A DNA stretch of 64,000 nucleotides from Eutypella sp. D-1 (GCA_023313575.1 JAJTTP010000004.1:2666001-2730000), one strand, 5' to 3'; positions 1 through 11,030 are shown, numbered from the stretch's first letter. Program-made: numbers and translations. The notes: a model not told the origin generated them from the letters alone.

Positions 1-1769
1 TGATCGTCTAGCCAAGCCCCAGCTATGGTTATGCGCTACACATGAGAGCTGAGAGCAACGGAGAATGGCGAGGCTTGAAAGTTGGGGATATCGTCAACTC
101 GTCTTAGAGCTTTCACCACAAAAAAGCGTGGTGTTTCTATATTTGCAAACGTGATCGGCACGATGCGGCGATGGCTGAGCATAATATGGCCGGGGAGTTT
201 GTTGATCGCGATCGTCGACATCTAGTTCAGTGGGCATTGGAGATTATTAATGGGGCTATTTCAGGGGCGTATCGGCTGTCGGTGATACACACTGTCTCAC
301 AAATTCAGTGAATTTTAGTTCCGGGATAGACACATGCGACCTTTAACACGCACTCTCCCCTATTACCATAATGCCATTTATACCATTTCGTCTCGTGAAG
401 GTCTTCAAAACGTTTACTGAATATTTGATCATAGTAGGAATGCGCGGTTAGAACCGCGCGGCTAAGCAGCTGAGGATCGAAAGCCTACTTCAGCCTTGAG
501 GGCGGAATATACCGAACGATCGTCACATTACCCGCATGCGCCCCCACGCAGCCTAGACAGCCCACAAAACCCCCACCGAGTCCCGAAGAACGTGGATGCC
601 TGGACAGTATGATGTCAGAAAACCATAGTTCCTGACACTGGCATGCTGGGGTAAGAGCCGTTGTATTGTGGAGATTCTATCATAGTTGCAACTAAGTTTA
701 CATAGGAGAGAGGCAGGCAACACCTTTAAACTTTACAGCGTCCTAATTAATGTACGTAACTGCATGAATATCAGTTCGGGACTTCCCGCCGGATGTTCAT
801 TCAGCTCAATCAGCTGGACCGATCATCAACTAATTAATATATCCAAGTGAGGAATATCCCGTCCATGATATCAAATTTGAAACTGCTTACTGTTCTGCTT
901 TAGGTGCTCCTTTTAATGGCGGCATGGAAAACAGCTGATCAGATATTACGGCGGGTTATAGACATTGTATATTCGTCAGTAGAAACACTTTGTCGGTGTG
1001 GAATAGGCCAACTTCGTTATCCACGGCTTCACTAGTAGAGAACCGGTGTGGGCATACAGAATACAACTAGTGGAAGGTAGCATCCCGATGATCGTCGATC
1101 ACCGGGCCCGAACTGACCTGAATCACCTGACTACCCCCGACCGCTCCAATCAATTCCCGGCCATTATCAGTCGCCCAGCGGGCACGCCAGGCAACCATTG
1201 ATTCGGACCAGTTGTGGTAGCGGTTTGTCCGCACTCATGAGCAGGCCAGGTCGTTACTAACAGAACTCACCTCCTGTAGAACTTGTGGTTATATTCTTAG
1301 TAACATTTACTTTAGCCACCTCAACTACCTTGATGTGTTTTGGTGCCTGGGACTTCTGTAGTGCGGTGTGCTGAAGAGCCTTTTGACGCTTGCGCATCGT
1401 CATGTTCCTCTCGTGCTATGCGATCTATTTCAAATTCTCTGACCTGTCCATCCACTCTACTGCCTGTGATGACCTGTCTAATCCCCCAGCCTGTTGATTA
1501 TGTGTCCACCCTTTTCTCGGTGTTTTGCAAAGGATACATGCAATGCGTATCTTCGCTACTTAAATTTCGAGCTTCAGAAGAGACTACTGGTTATACATCG
1601 TGTTTCCTGTACCATCCCCTACCCTTAGCGCATTACCTCCTGCCTCCTTATCGCCGACCTCGACATCGTGGCAACTCGCCATTGCCAATCTCAGCCCGCC
1701 AGCCCCCGCTCAGCTGTGCTACGCGTGCAATCCACGTCACCACTACCAAACTGGTCGCGGCCGAAAGCC
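1..1769. other. No confident gene; possible coding remnants
   Basis: No gene can be supported here. Two short minus-strand stretches, roughly 1075-1230 and 1360-1480, read as coherent peptide without stops and could be a further decayed 3' part of the metacaspase-like gene or an unrelated relic. The long plus-strand open frame at 1340-1948 has unnatural composition and runs into a solo LTR. Confidence 0.4.
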
Positions 1770-4700
1770 CTAACCCAGCAAATTTCCGTGTCCGCCCTTG
1801 CGGAACCTATACACGAATTCAAGACTATACTCATTATGTAAGTGAGCAAAGCCGGCCCCTATTTGTATTACATTATCCCTATGTAACGAAGCCGTCACCA
1901 CTGGTCTGGATTTTAGATAACAAAGGGCCTAGAAGGGTAAATACTTAGATTGATCGCTGGCTAGCTAAAGGAGAGACTATCTAGTAGGGACTGATCCCGT
2001 ACCCTTTATATAGAAAAGGAGTGTCAAAGAAAGGGAGTGTCGCCAAGAAGGGCCTGGAATGAGTGGTTTGTAAAACCCTAGTCCACCATGTGACATCGCC
2101 CGATAAAGTCGCGTTGCTACCCAACTCTTCATCTTTCGTCCCATACTTCGTATATCTAGTGGTGTCCCAGGTGTTGCCTAGCTCTAACGATCTCAACGAA
2201 GCCTGCCTGCCTGCCTTAACCACTATGTGGGCTGTCTCGTAGATAGGGCATTCTGGATAATTTGAATCCCCGTGGATAAGCTCATACGGTGTCCTCAGGC
2301 GATAATTGAACGAGCAAACCTGACCAGGGAAGACTATTTCCGCGGAGTCGTGCGTGGGAACAGTCTGACGGGCTGTGAGTAATGGCCACGTGAGCGTTAT
2401 GAACTGGGCCCCTTTTTGACACCATGCATCTTCCCATCGAAGAGAGCGACTTTACCGTGGATCTCCACCAAGATGAAAAACGGGAGTTATGGCTCCTTAG
2501 TTCCAAGGAAGGTCAATCTATCTCGCCCGAAGACTTGTGGGATCTGTGGTGCAATATCCATAGCTATGTGTTCACATATCTCCCGGTATGTTGAAATCAG
2601 CAGCAGTGGGTGGCACTTCAAGTATGTCACGAGCGCCTGAGTGAAAAGGCCAGAGCTTGTCCTGTTCATGCAAATCTCCCGCGCCAGACATTGACCTTCA
2701 CAAGCTGCCATTATCGTGAAACCGGCAGGGTCAATATCCCAGGAAATCTCATTGTCATGAAGGTCGGTGGCCATAAAAGTTGGAGTTTGAACCGCGACTT
2801 CATCACTAGCGAGATTGGGGGGTGGCATCCAATGACTTGGGGTCCGGAAAGAGTTGCCATCTTGCGAGGCGGGGCCAGAGTGGCAACTGTCCAATATGAC
2901 GACAATCTGGACGCCTTTCTGATGGAGCCGGTGCAGCCATTCGTTTAATTGCCAGCCGCGCACTGCGGGTTGTCCGCAGCAGTAGTCCAGGGTCAATAGA
3001 GACGGGTCCGTCGTGCGCCTAGCGGGTGATTTACTTGTCCTCGCAAGCTGTGCCCCGTAACCTGAAAAGTAGAAAAGAAACAGATCACCTGCCTGTGTCT
3101 TCTCAGTGACGTTGTTGAACTGTTTCCTAATATTGTTGAACGTAGGGCGGTAGGCTTCAGGTTCTCGAGGGGTCCTTGAAGTTGCGGATGGTGAAGAAGT
3201 AAGAATGGTTAATTCACTAAACAGCGCTGCAAGGGACTCTTGCATGGCGAGGGCATCGTTAACACAACCTTGCAAATCATTGAGCGAGATACTGTTGCCT
3301 TCCACAGACCGTCGCGACCCATCGCTGGGGTATAGATCAACCCCTACCAGGAGGGCATATCGCTTAGGTACATGCGAGGCTGCCATCCGGAATAGCGGCA
3401 TGCCTAAAACCTCGACCACTCGTTGAAGCTGTGGTTGACTGAGTGAGATGGTTTCGATGAGTGAATTCACTTTGTAATTAGAAAATTCAAAGAATGGAGT
3501 AATTGAAGGGGATGTGGGTCCAATCACGTCTTCGTCATCATGAATATTTCGCCGACGTCCTTCTGCAGGCTGGGCTGGAAATTTGCTCAAAGCCCTATCG
3601 CGGTCTGCGTATTCTCGAAACGCCGCAATGATGACCTTACCTGCTGCCTGAATGGTTTCTTCCAGCTGCACTATATCTTTCTTTTCCAAGCCTTTGTACC
3701 GGTCTTGGAGTCTACTGAAATTTTGGACTAATCCAGCAGAAGCTGGGTGGCCTTGCAGGATGGCGGGGACAGAATCCCATATCAACTTCGCGGCAAGCAT
3801 TGAATCTGTCGGAGGTTCCGTGCCCCGATAATTGCCGCCAAGACGAATGTTGAGATTGTTCAATATTCTACCGCGGTCTGGGTGGTCTCGTGAGATGGCA
3901 AGGACGAATTGTACCAGTTCAGTGATAGCCTGTAACAGACCTGGTAGGGTTTCTGTGCGTGAGTATTTATCGGCAAGTGCAATCCCCAAGTTGTTGAAGC
4001 CCAGTGTAGTATCGCCAAATGGATTGTTCGGGAATTGGTTGTTTGCAGATGAGACATTGACGACATCGCGGGCTGACTCATTAGATGCTGCTACCGCAGC
4101 ATCATGGTCGCCGAAGTTCTGATGAGAGTCGGGATGGTAGAAATATGTGTCGTGATCATGCATACTGATAAAGTCAAGCTCACTAGCTTCTTCTATGGAT
4201 TGTCGGTCACCTAGTCTGGCTAACCAAGACTCTACCAGACTATGCGAATCTTGCTTCGTACCAAGTTCCACTAATTGGCTTCTGAATTGGTGATTTTCGG
4301 TAGAAGTCGAGTTAGCATGACCTTGTGTTAGCTCCTGAGACCTCTCTTCCTCCGTGGCTTCAAAAAGATGCCCGACTTCATGGTCGTGCGTGTCCTGAAG
4401 GTCGGAACCGGCGCTGCTATTCATCCTGTTGCTGGATACCATGTCATCGGGTTCAATGTCGTCCCTCCAAGGTAGAGCCAAGATAAAGATAGTTTGTAGA
4501 TGTCTAGCTATGTGTCGCTGGATGTCTTGCTGGATGTCTGGCACGGCTGTTGTCTTCGTGAAACTTTTCAAGCACACAAAGCATTGTTCCGGTAGAACTT
4601 CCCGTTTCGCTGCTTTCCCGACTGAGCCCAGAGCTTGATAATAATTCAGCTCCGGGTGGTCATGTATCAGGTGGTTCTCGCATTCTAGCTCAGTCTCGTA

Positions 4701-5880
4701 CATAAAACGGTCAAGCGTAGGGTCACTCTCATCATCATGCTCCAGATGACATTTCCAATGCCTGATGTGGCGCCGCCGAAGATGCTTTTGCCACTCCGCG
4801 AATGTACGATACGTCTTGCCCGCTGCGTCGCAATGTTGGAACAGACAAATGTATGGCTCCATGTCCTCCACTACATGTCGTCTCCAACACTTGTACCTCT
4901 TTTTCTCCATGCACGTCTCTCGCGGTAAGACTACGCAGCAATAGGGACACGCCTTCTCAGTTTCCCACTGCTCCAAACGAGGCGGCGGGGGCAACTCAAA
5001 ATAGCCAGTGTCACCCAGTTCCCCGCCCTCCGAGGATGTCGCTAATGTATCTTGAGTGTTTGGAGGGGGCTATGACGGAATGAACGCGTTTTGTACTTCT
5101 GAGGCGGTCGTATCATTTTGGCTCGATGCAATCTCGACGAGCGTTGACAAGTCTTGCCGATTCGGCTTTGACCCTTGCCATGAGGACGTGGATGTTATCC
5201 GTGGACTTGTGGCTGAGAAGCTGGTTTTTTGGTTGTAGCTGCATCATCTGACTGCAACCTGACTTGACGAGATCTGAAATATACAAACTGTCTCCTTCTT
5301 GTCGCGATAATTTCTGCGCATCGATTTAAGAGTACGTCGCGGTACTCCCCAAACCAAGGTGGACAGGTTTGCCCCTGCACTGACTCCATAAATGACCATC
5401 GTTTTCTCATCATCTGTACCACGAAGTCCTGGAAGGCAGAAGATGTCGGAAACTGCACTGGCGATACTCTGCCTTGTCCTTCGAAGAGATCGTATCCCTC
5501 ATCTTCATCGACTAGTTCGGGAACAGTTGTCAAAGTGTTTCGGCTGTGCGCGATCATGATGGAGATCGAGATTTCGTGAAGTGCCGTGATTGCCGACTCA
5601 ACAGCCTCTAGAACATACATTTGATCGTCTGGATTAGGGACGGCGTTTCTCATAAGATCCCTTACGAACGGATCAATCTCAGTCGGGTCCAGGTCGGCAA
5701 ATATGTCAAGTTTATCCTCTGAAATATCCGAACCACCGAACAAAACTGAAATGTCATGTCAGCACACTTACTGTTGATGGATATAGTAAAACTCTGTCCT
5801 ATCTTACTCGTCAAGAGACGCTCGGTCAAAATTTCCAACTCCGCCTCAAAGGCTGCCTTGGCCATGGGTGCTGCACGCAA
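1770..5880 (-). pseudogene. C2H2 zinc-finger / metacaspase-like (peptidase C14) gene, disrupted
   Basis: The gene starts at ATG 5880. A 62-nt intron (5807-5746, branch site CTGAC) joins exon 1 to a helical N-terminal region. Next come a Cys/His-rich C2H2-like region (CPYCC, then C/H pairs, about 4960-4480), a low-complexity linker, a TPR-like helical stretch and a caspase fold beginning KRYALLVGVDLYP. The catalytic Cys is present in LDSCHSG (codon 2885-2883). The expected catalytic His in FYFSGxGAQ is Tyr (TAC, 3059-3057). The frame is broken by a shift at the A-run 5225-5230, by TAG at 5072-5070, by TAA at 2489-2487 and by a shift at the C-run near 2409-2412 (G on the coding strand). A solo LTR at 1882-2075 then interrupts it, and the same frame resumes beyond the LTR to TAG at 1772-1770. 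Fungal metacaspase-like proteins act in cell death and proteostasis; this copy is probably inactive. An unrecognised intron near 5200 is possible, but it would not explain the downstream breaks. Confidence 0.72.
1882..2075 (-). mobile_element. Solo LTR (family TGTTAC...GTTACA), 194 bp, inserted in the metacaspase-like gene
   Basis: The ends read TGTAACGAA and GGTTTGTAAAA on the plus strand, the reverse complement of a TG...CA LTR. An exact 5-bp target duplication CCCTA flanks it (1877-1881 and 2076-2080). It contains a TATATAAAG-type box on the minus strand. It is clearly related to the 248-bp solo LTR at 34411-34658, sharing the start, the segment AGCTAGCCAGCGATCAATC and the end, but lacks about 54 bp of the U3-like part. 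The host gene's reading frame continues on both sides. Confidence 0.88.
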
Positions 5881-6454
5881 TCGATAATCCAGGGAGGCAT
5901 GATGGTGTTAGAAGACGCAAATATTTGATGCCCACAATTTGAACCTTTCGAGTTGTGTACGTGAAACTCTTTGCACATTTACATCGTTGAGTTCCGTGCA
6001 GCAGACAAGCAGTTGTCGTGCTACCCAAGCGGTGCTTCTGATAGGAATATCGTCAGGATAGATATTGACTATGGCGATGTCAGACATCGCTTGATCCAGA
6101 TCTCGTATATCACTTCAAAGGATTTTGTTGTAGAATACGATATAAATGATGGCAAGATGTAAAATGATGACAAGATGTAAAATTCTGGCAGCTAGTTATG
6201 TTGGGTGTTTGCATGTTTGCATGGTTGATTGCGAGGCTCAGCTGATGCCGAGGTGACGTATGAACAAAGGAGACGTTGGCCAGTGTGCGTTAACATGTCC
6301 CCCACGCGCACGCGCAGCCCATGTGTTACGCAGCGTAACATATTCCCAGGTGTATACACCAGCCCCTCGCGAAAACAAATGGTGTAACTACGCACCCAAG
6401 CGAGTGCGAGGCTTTTGCTCTCTCTCGTCTGCATATCTAAGCACAAGCACTGAT
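5881..6454. other. Intergenic, upstream of the metacaspase-like gene
   Basis: No gene is seen. The stretch presumably holds the promoter of the minus-strand metacaspase-like gene. No clear TATA box or known motif could be assigned. Confidence 0.4.
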
Positions 6455-6805
6455 GTAAAAAGGGTTCCAGAAGTTGGGATCAAAGAAAGTCTTTCCTTAA
6501 GGCAAGGACGGAGACGGATCCTGGGAGCCTAGGTAGTGCAGATCCATGTTAGATGGCGCCCGTGTCCTACTACTCTAGGATTGCAAACTGGCTAATGGCT
6601 TGTCAGCCTTGTCAGCTTGTACAAAGTATGTGGCCTAAGTACCTAAGTACGGACTTGTAGCGAGGTGTGGGGGCACTAGCGCTGCGGTGGCAGGCCATGC
6701 CAGGCATATCATCAGCTGTGGTATTTTGCTGGGTAGCCTATTACGACCAATCAGAGCCTTTAACCACCCCTTCGCCCACATTATTATTAGGGGATTTTTT
6801 ACTCT
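6455..6805 (+). repeat. Dispersed repeat, copy A
   Basis: This stretch is similar along its length to 10716-11030. Shared landmarks are AAAAAGGGTTC, AGTCTTTCCTTAAGG, GGACGGAGACGG, CCTGGGAGC, TATGTGGCCTA, the segment around ATCAGCTGTGGTATTTTGCT and a terminal GGGGAT...TTTAG. It abuts the truncated transporter that starts at 6811. No inverted termini or target duplication were found, so its class (LTR, MITE or decayed element) is undetermined. Confidence 0.6.
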
Positions 6806-6810
6806 TTAGG

Positions 6811-7851
6811 CGGAACGTTGAACCACTTATTAGGGTGGAAATCAGCCTTTCTCGTGCAGCTGCCGTTGATTGCTTTGGGTATCGTCCTTGTCGCTTCCGT
6901 CCGAGACATCTCGTCTGTGCCAACTAAACGATTAGAGTCTCGAAGTATAGACTACTTTGGCTCCATGACACTCGTCTTATCTATCGTTCTGCTCTTGGTA
7001 GCGCTGAATTCCGCGCTGAATTCCGGAGGAAACCAGCTGGCGTGGACCCACCCTCTTGTCCTTTCCTCAGCCGGACTCTCTGTCTTATTCTTCATCGGAT
7101 TCCTATTCATTGAATCTCATTTAGCCGAAGTTCCCATCATCCAGTTTGATCTGTTGCACAAAAGAACAGTTCTTTCGGCCTGCGTAACATATTTCTTTGC
7201 TCACATGGCCGCTTTTGGTACCATGTATTTCATTCCCATTTACATCCAGCCCTGTGGAGGTAACGCGGCACAGGCTGGACTCCGTTTTATCCCTCAAGCA
7301 GCAGGGAATGCTGTTGGTGCAGTGGGAGCCGGTTATTTCGTTAAAAGGACTGCAAACTACGTCCACTTTACCATCGTGTCACATATCTTCCTGCTCACAT
7401 CCTCGGCCTTGAACATGTCCCTAGGCTGGAACACGCCTTCGTGGTGTCCGTTTGTCTTCCTCGGTTTAACTGGTCTCGGTTTTGGTGGCATGTTAGCAAC
7501 TACAATGGTAGCACTCATTAGTAGTGTGGACCAGAAAAGCCATGCTGTGGCTGTATCTGCATCATTCGCATTTCGTGCCATCGGCTCATCTACGGGGCTT
7601 AGCGTAGCTTCTGCCATATTTCAGAACGTGCTGCGCCATAAGCTTGAACAAAGCCTGAGGGGAGAGGACGTGGACACATTGATTGAAAGATTCGCCAAAA
7701 CTTTGACGTCATCTGGGAACTTCCGCCTGACGTTCAGGCCGTGGTGCAAAACAGCTACATGACGTCTCTTACCGCCGCTTTCATCGCTATCATGGCTATG
7801 AGCACCAGTTCCCTTGTCTGCAGTCTGTTCATGGAGCAAAACATGTTGTAG
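6811..7851 (+). pseudogene. Truncated MFS transporter, DHA2-like (C-terminal half)
   Basis: The encoded protein begins in the middle of the DHA2 (14-TM drug/H+ or basic amino acid antiporter) fold, at LGGTLNHLLGWKSAFLVQLP. This matches the loop and helix around TM5-6, so the first part of the family is missing. Eight or so hydrophobic segments follow, including an NRL-free cytoplasmic loop and the GxGFGGMLATT helix. The frame is lost at the A-run near 7697-7700 and resumes one base shifted to a natural-looking C-terminus and stop at 7849-7851. The sequence just upstream, TTTTTTACTCTTTAG, resembles a splice acceptor, but the adjoining DNA is the dispersed repeat copy A and not an upstream exon. 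It is best read as a 5'-truncated, non-functional transporter. Confidence 0.75.
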
Positions 7852-8380
7852 AGTAATTTAAATAGGCGGTAGTCGCAGAGCTGTACTGGATTTGGACATT
7901 TACCGCATTTTACCTGGAGAATCAATAAGTAAAAGGCAATGTCAGAATTATTAATCAAACGATCGACTTGTTCTTTGCAATAATAAATACTTGCCCTTTA
8001 TAGTTAAATCGGTTAGACAATAACTCCGGTTAGTTACCTCTTTTCTCCATGTGCTTTTAGAATTATGACGCCGGCTTTATTGCGGGTTGCTTCTGCTTCC
8101 CACCCTCAATACATGGCCCCTGCCTGTTTCCTGGGCCTTATATGATAGTTCTCGGAGCGCATACGTCTCTAAGATCCGAGTATAGGTCTTCTATAACTAG
8201 AACTGCGAAACTGGAGCACCATGATGAATCATGACAAAACGACAGCAAAACTTGGGTTCCTGGCACGATCCGAGCCTTATAAAGTTACCAAGCCTTATGG
8301 ACTACGTTATCTGCCCCCAGCTGAGATCCCATAATCTAACATCATCGGCGAGAAGCATATTGTTCAAATTAGGGGCGTAA
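7852..8380. other. Intergenic, no feature
   Basis: No gene or recognisable element was seen in this stretch after the transporter fragment. Confidence 0.4.
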
Positions 8381-8970
8381 CTAACTGTATTGCATTGCAT
8401 TGTCGGTCTTGGTGCGTTGTAGTGTAGCATATGTACGGCCACTTTTATTTTGGTGCAGTGCAGTGCAGTTAGATGCATTGCATTGTATTGTATTGGTGCA
8501 ATAGTGCCAGTTGTGGAGCCGGGGGGGGGTAGAATGAAGCCTAAGATTGGTATCGTGATACAGATTTTTGGTGTTTTGCCTAAATAGCAGGGCTATTATG
8601 GTGGCTACCATAGTGGCTACTATAGTGGCATACGGGTCGAATAAGTGGCTCGGTAAATATGGATACTGTGGTAACTGTGGTTGGTAGGGTTTCTTTTAAG
8701 ATATTAAGCTATTATTAGCCATAACTTTAGCTACCTGTTAGTGATGGTATATAAATATATAGGGAACATTAATAGTGGGCCTGGTATTACCTATTTTCGT
8801 ACGTTATATCTGTATTGTACCACTGTATTGGGGACCTTTAGTGCAGTGTAATGCGTTAGTGCGCACTAAAAAAAAAAAGGCCTAGTGCGTGCCGTGCAGT
8901 TAAATAGTGCGCACTAACAGTGCGTACCAGGGTGTAATAGTGCAGTTAGTTGCACCCCTGGTTGAAATCC
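8381..8970. repeat. Simple-sequence-like region rich in TGCA/GCATT and GTGCGCAC motifs
   Basis: The stretch repeats short words: TGCATTGCATTG, GTGCAGTGCAGTGCAG, several GTGGCTA(C) units near 8595-8650, and the palindrome AGTGCGCACT twice (about 8859 and 8906). It also has a G-run near 8521 and an A-run near 8868. It reads as a degenerate short-period repeat and not as coding DNA. A short minus-strand open frame inside it (8381-8611) simply translates these repeats. Confidence 0.55.
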
Positions 8971-9100
8971 ACAATGCTTGGAACAAAAGCCTATCTCTAG
9001 AGACATCAGGGCTTTACATTTAAAAATTGTCTCTTATAGACGTTAAGCAACATTTCGAAAATGTATTCTTCTTCCTAAAACTCCCTTCTCCTTATCCTTC

Positions 9101-9440
9101 TTACACAGTATCAACCCTGAAACTCATCCACCCAGCCCCCGACGCCGCTCCAGCGACACACCCTGAACTTCCATCCCCCTTTGCCTCATCAGGCGTACTG
9201 TCCGAGCACCCCGTGTCGTCGAAAAGCCGTAACACCACATCGGGACTTATGCTTATGACTTTGGCGCTGAATGCGCCGGCGGCTTTATACTCGCCATCTG
9301 GGTAAAGGTTGACGGTCTGGCAGCCAGCTCCGGGCGAGGAGGTGTACGAGACGTCTGCCTGGCCGTTAGACAGGCAGGTGGTGTTACTGTGGTAAAGGGC
9401 GATGGAGATGGATTGTGCGGAAGCGACGAAAGGAGTGCGC
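9101..9440 (-). pseudogene. Small cysteine-containing secreted-type protein, start unresolved
   Basis: The C-terminal 100 or so residues are coherent: they begin after a typical signal-peptidase site (PFVASAQS), continue SISIALYHSNTTC, and contain four Cys and many Ser/Gly. No ATG lies in frame near the expected signal peptide. A hydrophobic stretch reading LILAYGALL sits one base out of frame just upstream, as if a base were missing near 9430. Small Cys-bearing secreted proteins of this shape are common in plant- and insect-associated fungi, but no family could be named. It could instead have an unrecognised 5' exon. It lies downstream of, and on the same strand as, the 241-residue membrane protein. 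Confidence 0.45.
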
Positions 9441-9558
9441 CGTAGGCCAAAATCAAATCGTAGGATTATTATACACCTGCCACTAAAGTACTGCACGGTA
9501 AGAAAGCATCTCAAGGAACGTGCATGCCTGGCCGTCGCCTCCAGGCCCTGCACACCCT

Positions 9559-10284
9559 CTACGGTCCCAATAAAGCAGCCATCTCTGGGCACACCTGGAT
9601 ATCTTCACAGAAACGGCCGCCTAGATCCTTAATAACCCCGCACCTCTCATCCATCGTAAGCGCGTTTCGCAGGCCCAAACTCTGCGGGTACAGCCCATCC
9701 CATCCCTGACTCGTATCGAGCAACCACACACCACCGCTCTCCGGAAAGCCCACCTCTAGGTTCACCTTCTTCGTCGGCTTCACACAATCATCCACAGCCT
9801 CGCACCAGTTGACATGCTCCGGCCATTGTGGCGGCAGCTGCCAGAAACTTGCGCCGTACATACGCAGGCGCGTGCAGAATGCGTCCTCGTCCGCGTGTTC
9901 GAGCGCGCGGGGCGTGTCCTGGAAGCGATCGATATCTAGAGAAGACATCTCCACGGGCGTGAGCTCTTTGATCCACACGCCGCCGTCCTGCCAGCAAGCG
10001 ACCTTGCCGTAGTGGAGGCTGTAGCGCTTGAGAGGCTCGAATGGCTCAACTGGGGCGGGGAGTTCAGGGCCGGGGATCTTGGGAATCGGCCATTCAGAGT
10101 TGTCATTCCAGGAAGGAGATAAGGTGGGTGTTTGGTAGAAATAAAAGGCGGCAGCGGCGAGGGACAGGAGAGTGAGGATGACAAGAAGGGGTTTAAAGGT
10201 GCGCGTCCGGCTAGATTTGGCGTCCGGGGTATGAAATGCAGGCATTTCGGCCTTGGTAGACTTCTCATCCACAATGGAAACCAT
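9559..10284 (-). CDS. Conserved single-pass membrane protein, 241 aa, function unknown
   Basis: The frame is intact and intronless from ATG 10284 to its stop at 9559. It has a short charged N-terminus, one hydrophobic helix at about residues 31-49 (LLVILTLLSLAAAAFYFY), a Pro-rich spacer and a globular domain with seven Cys. The domain holds the conserved-looking blocks CWQDGGVW, EDAFCTRLRMYGASFW, PPQWPEH, ESGGVWLLDTS, YPQSLGLRNALTMDERC and CPEMAAL. The topology predicts a type II signal-anchor protein with the domain outside the cytosol. The block pattern is one I associate with uncharacterised fungal proteins; no catalytic motif is recognised. The gene is in good condition, unlike its flanking fragments. 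Confidence 0.78.
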   Translation of the reverse strand: MVSIVDEKSTKAEMPAFHTPDAKSSRTRTFKPLLVILTLLSLAAAAFYFYQTPTLSPSWNDNSEWPIPKIPGPELPAPVEPFEPLKRYSLHYGKVACWQDGGVWIKELTPVEMSSLDIDRFQDTPRALEHADEDAFCTRLRMYGASFWQLPPQWPEHVNWCEAVDDCVKPTKKVNLEVGFPESGGVWLLDTSQGWDGLYPQSLGLRNALTMDERCGVIKDLGGRFCEDIQVCPEMAALLGP

Positions 10285-10516
10285 AATTGTTTACCGCGAA
10301 GAGAATGATTCTCAAATGAGTTGTTGTGATTTGGGGTGTAATCGCCAATCTGAATACTGAGGGTCGTGTTAAAAGAAGCATACCCGGAAGTTGGAGATTT
10401 ATAATGAGGACGTGGGAGAAGGACGGATTGTAAGCCTTATACGGTGTCCCAAAATGCTTACTGTGTGTCAAAACCCTTTCTTCAGGAATTTATTAGTACC
10501 CCGGCGTATATTTAAT

Positions 10517-10544
10517 ATACTGTTAAGCGCATACTGTTAAGCGC
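10517..10544. repeat. 14-bp direct tandem duplication
   Basis: ATACTGTTAAGCGC occurs twice back to back (10517-10530 and 10531-10544) in the AT-rich spacer upstream of the 241-aa protein gene. Confidence 0.9.
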
Positions 10545-10675
10545 ATAATAACTGCCGCCAAATCTTTCCAACAAATATTAGCCTAGTAAAATACTGTATT
10601 ATTTTTTATTTAAAATATATAAATCCGAAAGTTATAAAAAATTTTCATAAAAAAAGTCGATATAATAACCTTTTA

Positions 10676-11030
10676 TTTCACTCCGGTACTTCGTACCTTT
10701 ATAAAACAAGGGCATAAAAAGGGTTCTGGAAGTCGGAATTGAAAAAAGTCTTTCCTTAAGGTATGGACGGAGACGGAGCTTTAGCCTGGGAGCTTAGGTA
10801 GCGCCCTTGCCTGCTGGGATTGCAAGTTATGCAGGGACTTCCAAGGTTGTATGTGGCCTACTAAGGTATGGTGTTATACGAAGAGGGAGTTTACTAATGC
10901 TGTGATGGCAGGCTATGTTAGGTACTTAGGTATATCAATTAGCTGTAGTATTTTGTTAGGTGGCTTAACCAGCCCTTGGCCCATCTCATTCTCATTTGGG
11001 GGGATATTTCACATTTTAGCGTCGCGCACC
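10676..11030 (+). repeat. Dispersed repeat, copy B
   Basis: This copy is more complete at its left end than copy A (6455-6805). It starts TTTCACTCCGGTACTTCGTACC with a GGTAC-TTC-GTACC hairpin (10685-10697), followed by a TTTATAAAA TATA-like box. The left end is also shared with 51909-51955. The right part matches copy A up to a terminal G-run and TTTTAGCG. It contains no coding sequence that could be supported. Confidence 0.62.

Noticed and set aside
1340..1948. Plus-strand 202-codon open frame
   Set aside because: Low-quality composition, no family resemblance, and it reads through the solo LTR at 1882-2075; the opposite strand carries the metacaspase-like frame.
5746..5771. A 26-nt GT-AG interval as the first intron of the metacaspase-like gene
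   Set aside because: Too short for a fungal intron; the longer 62-nt interval from 5807 uses the same acceptor, contains a branch site and joins the frames.
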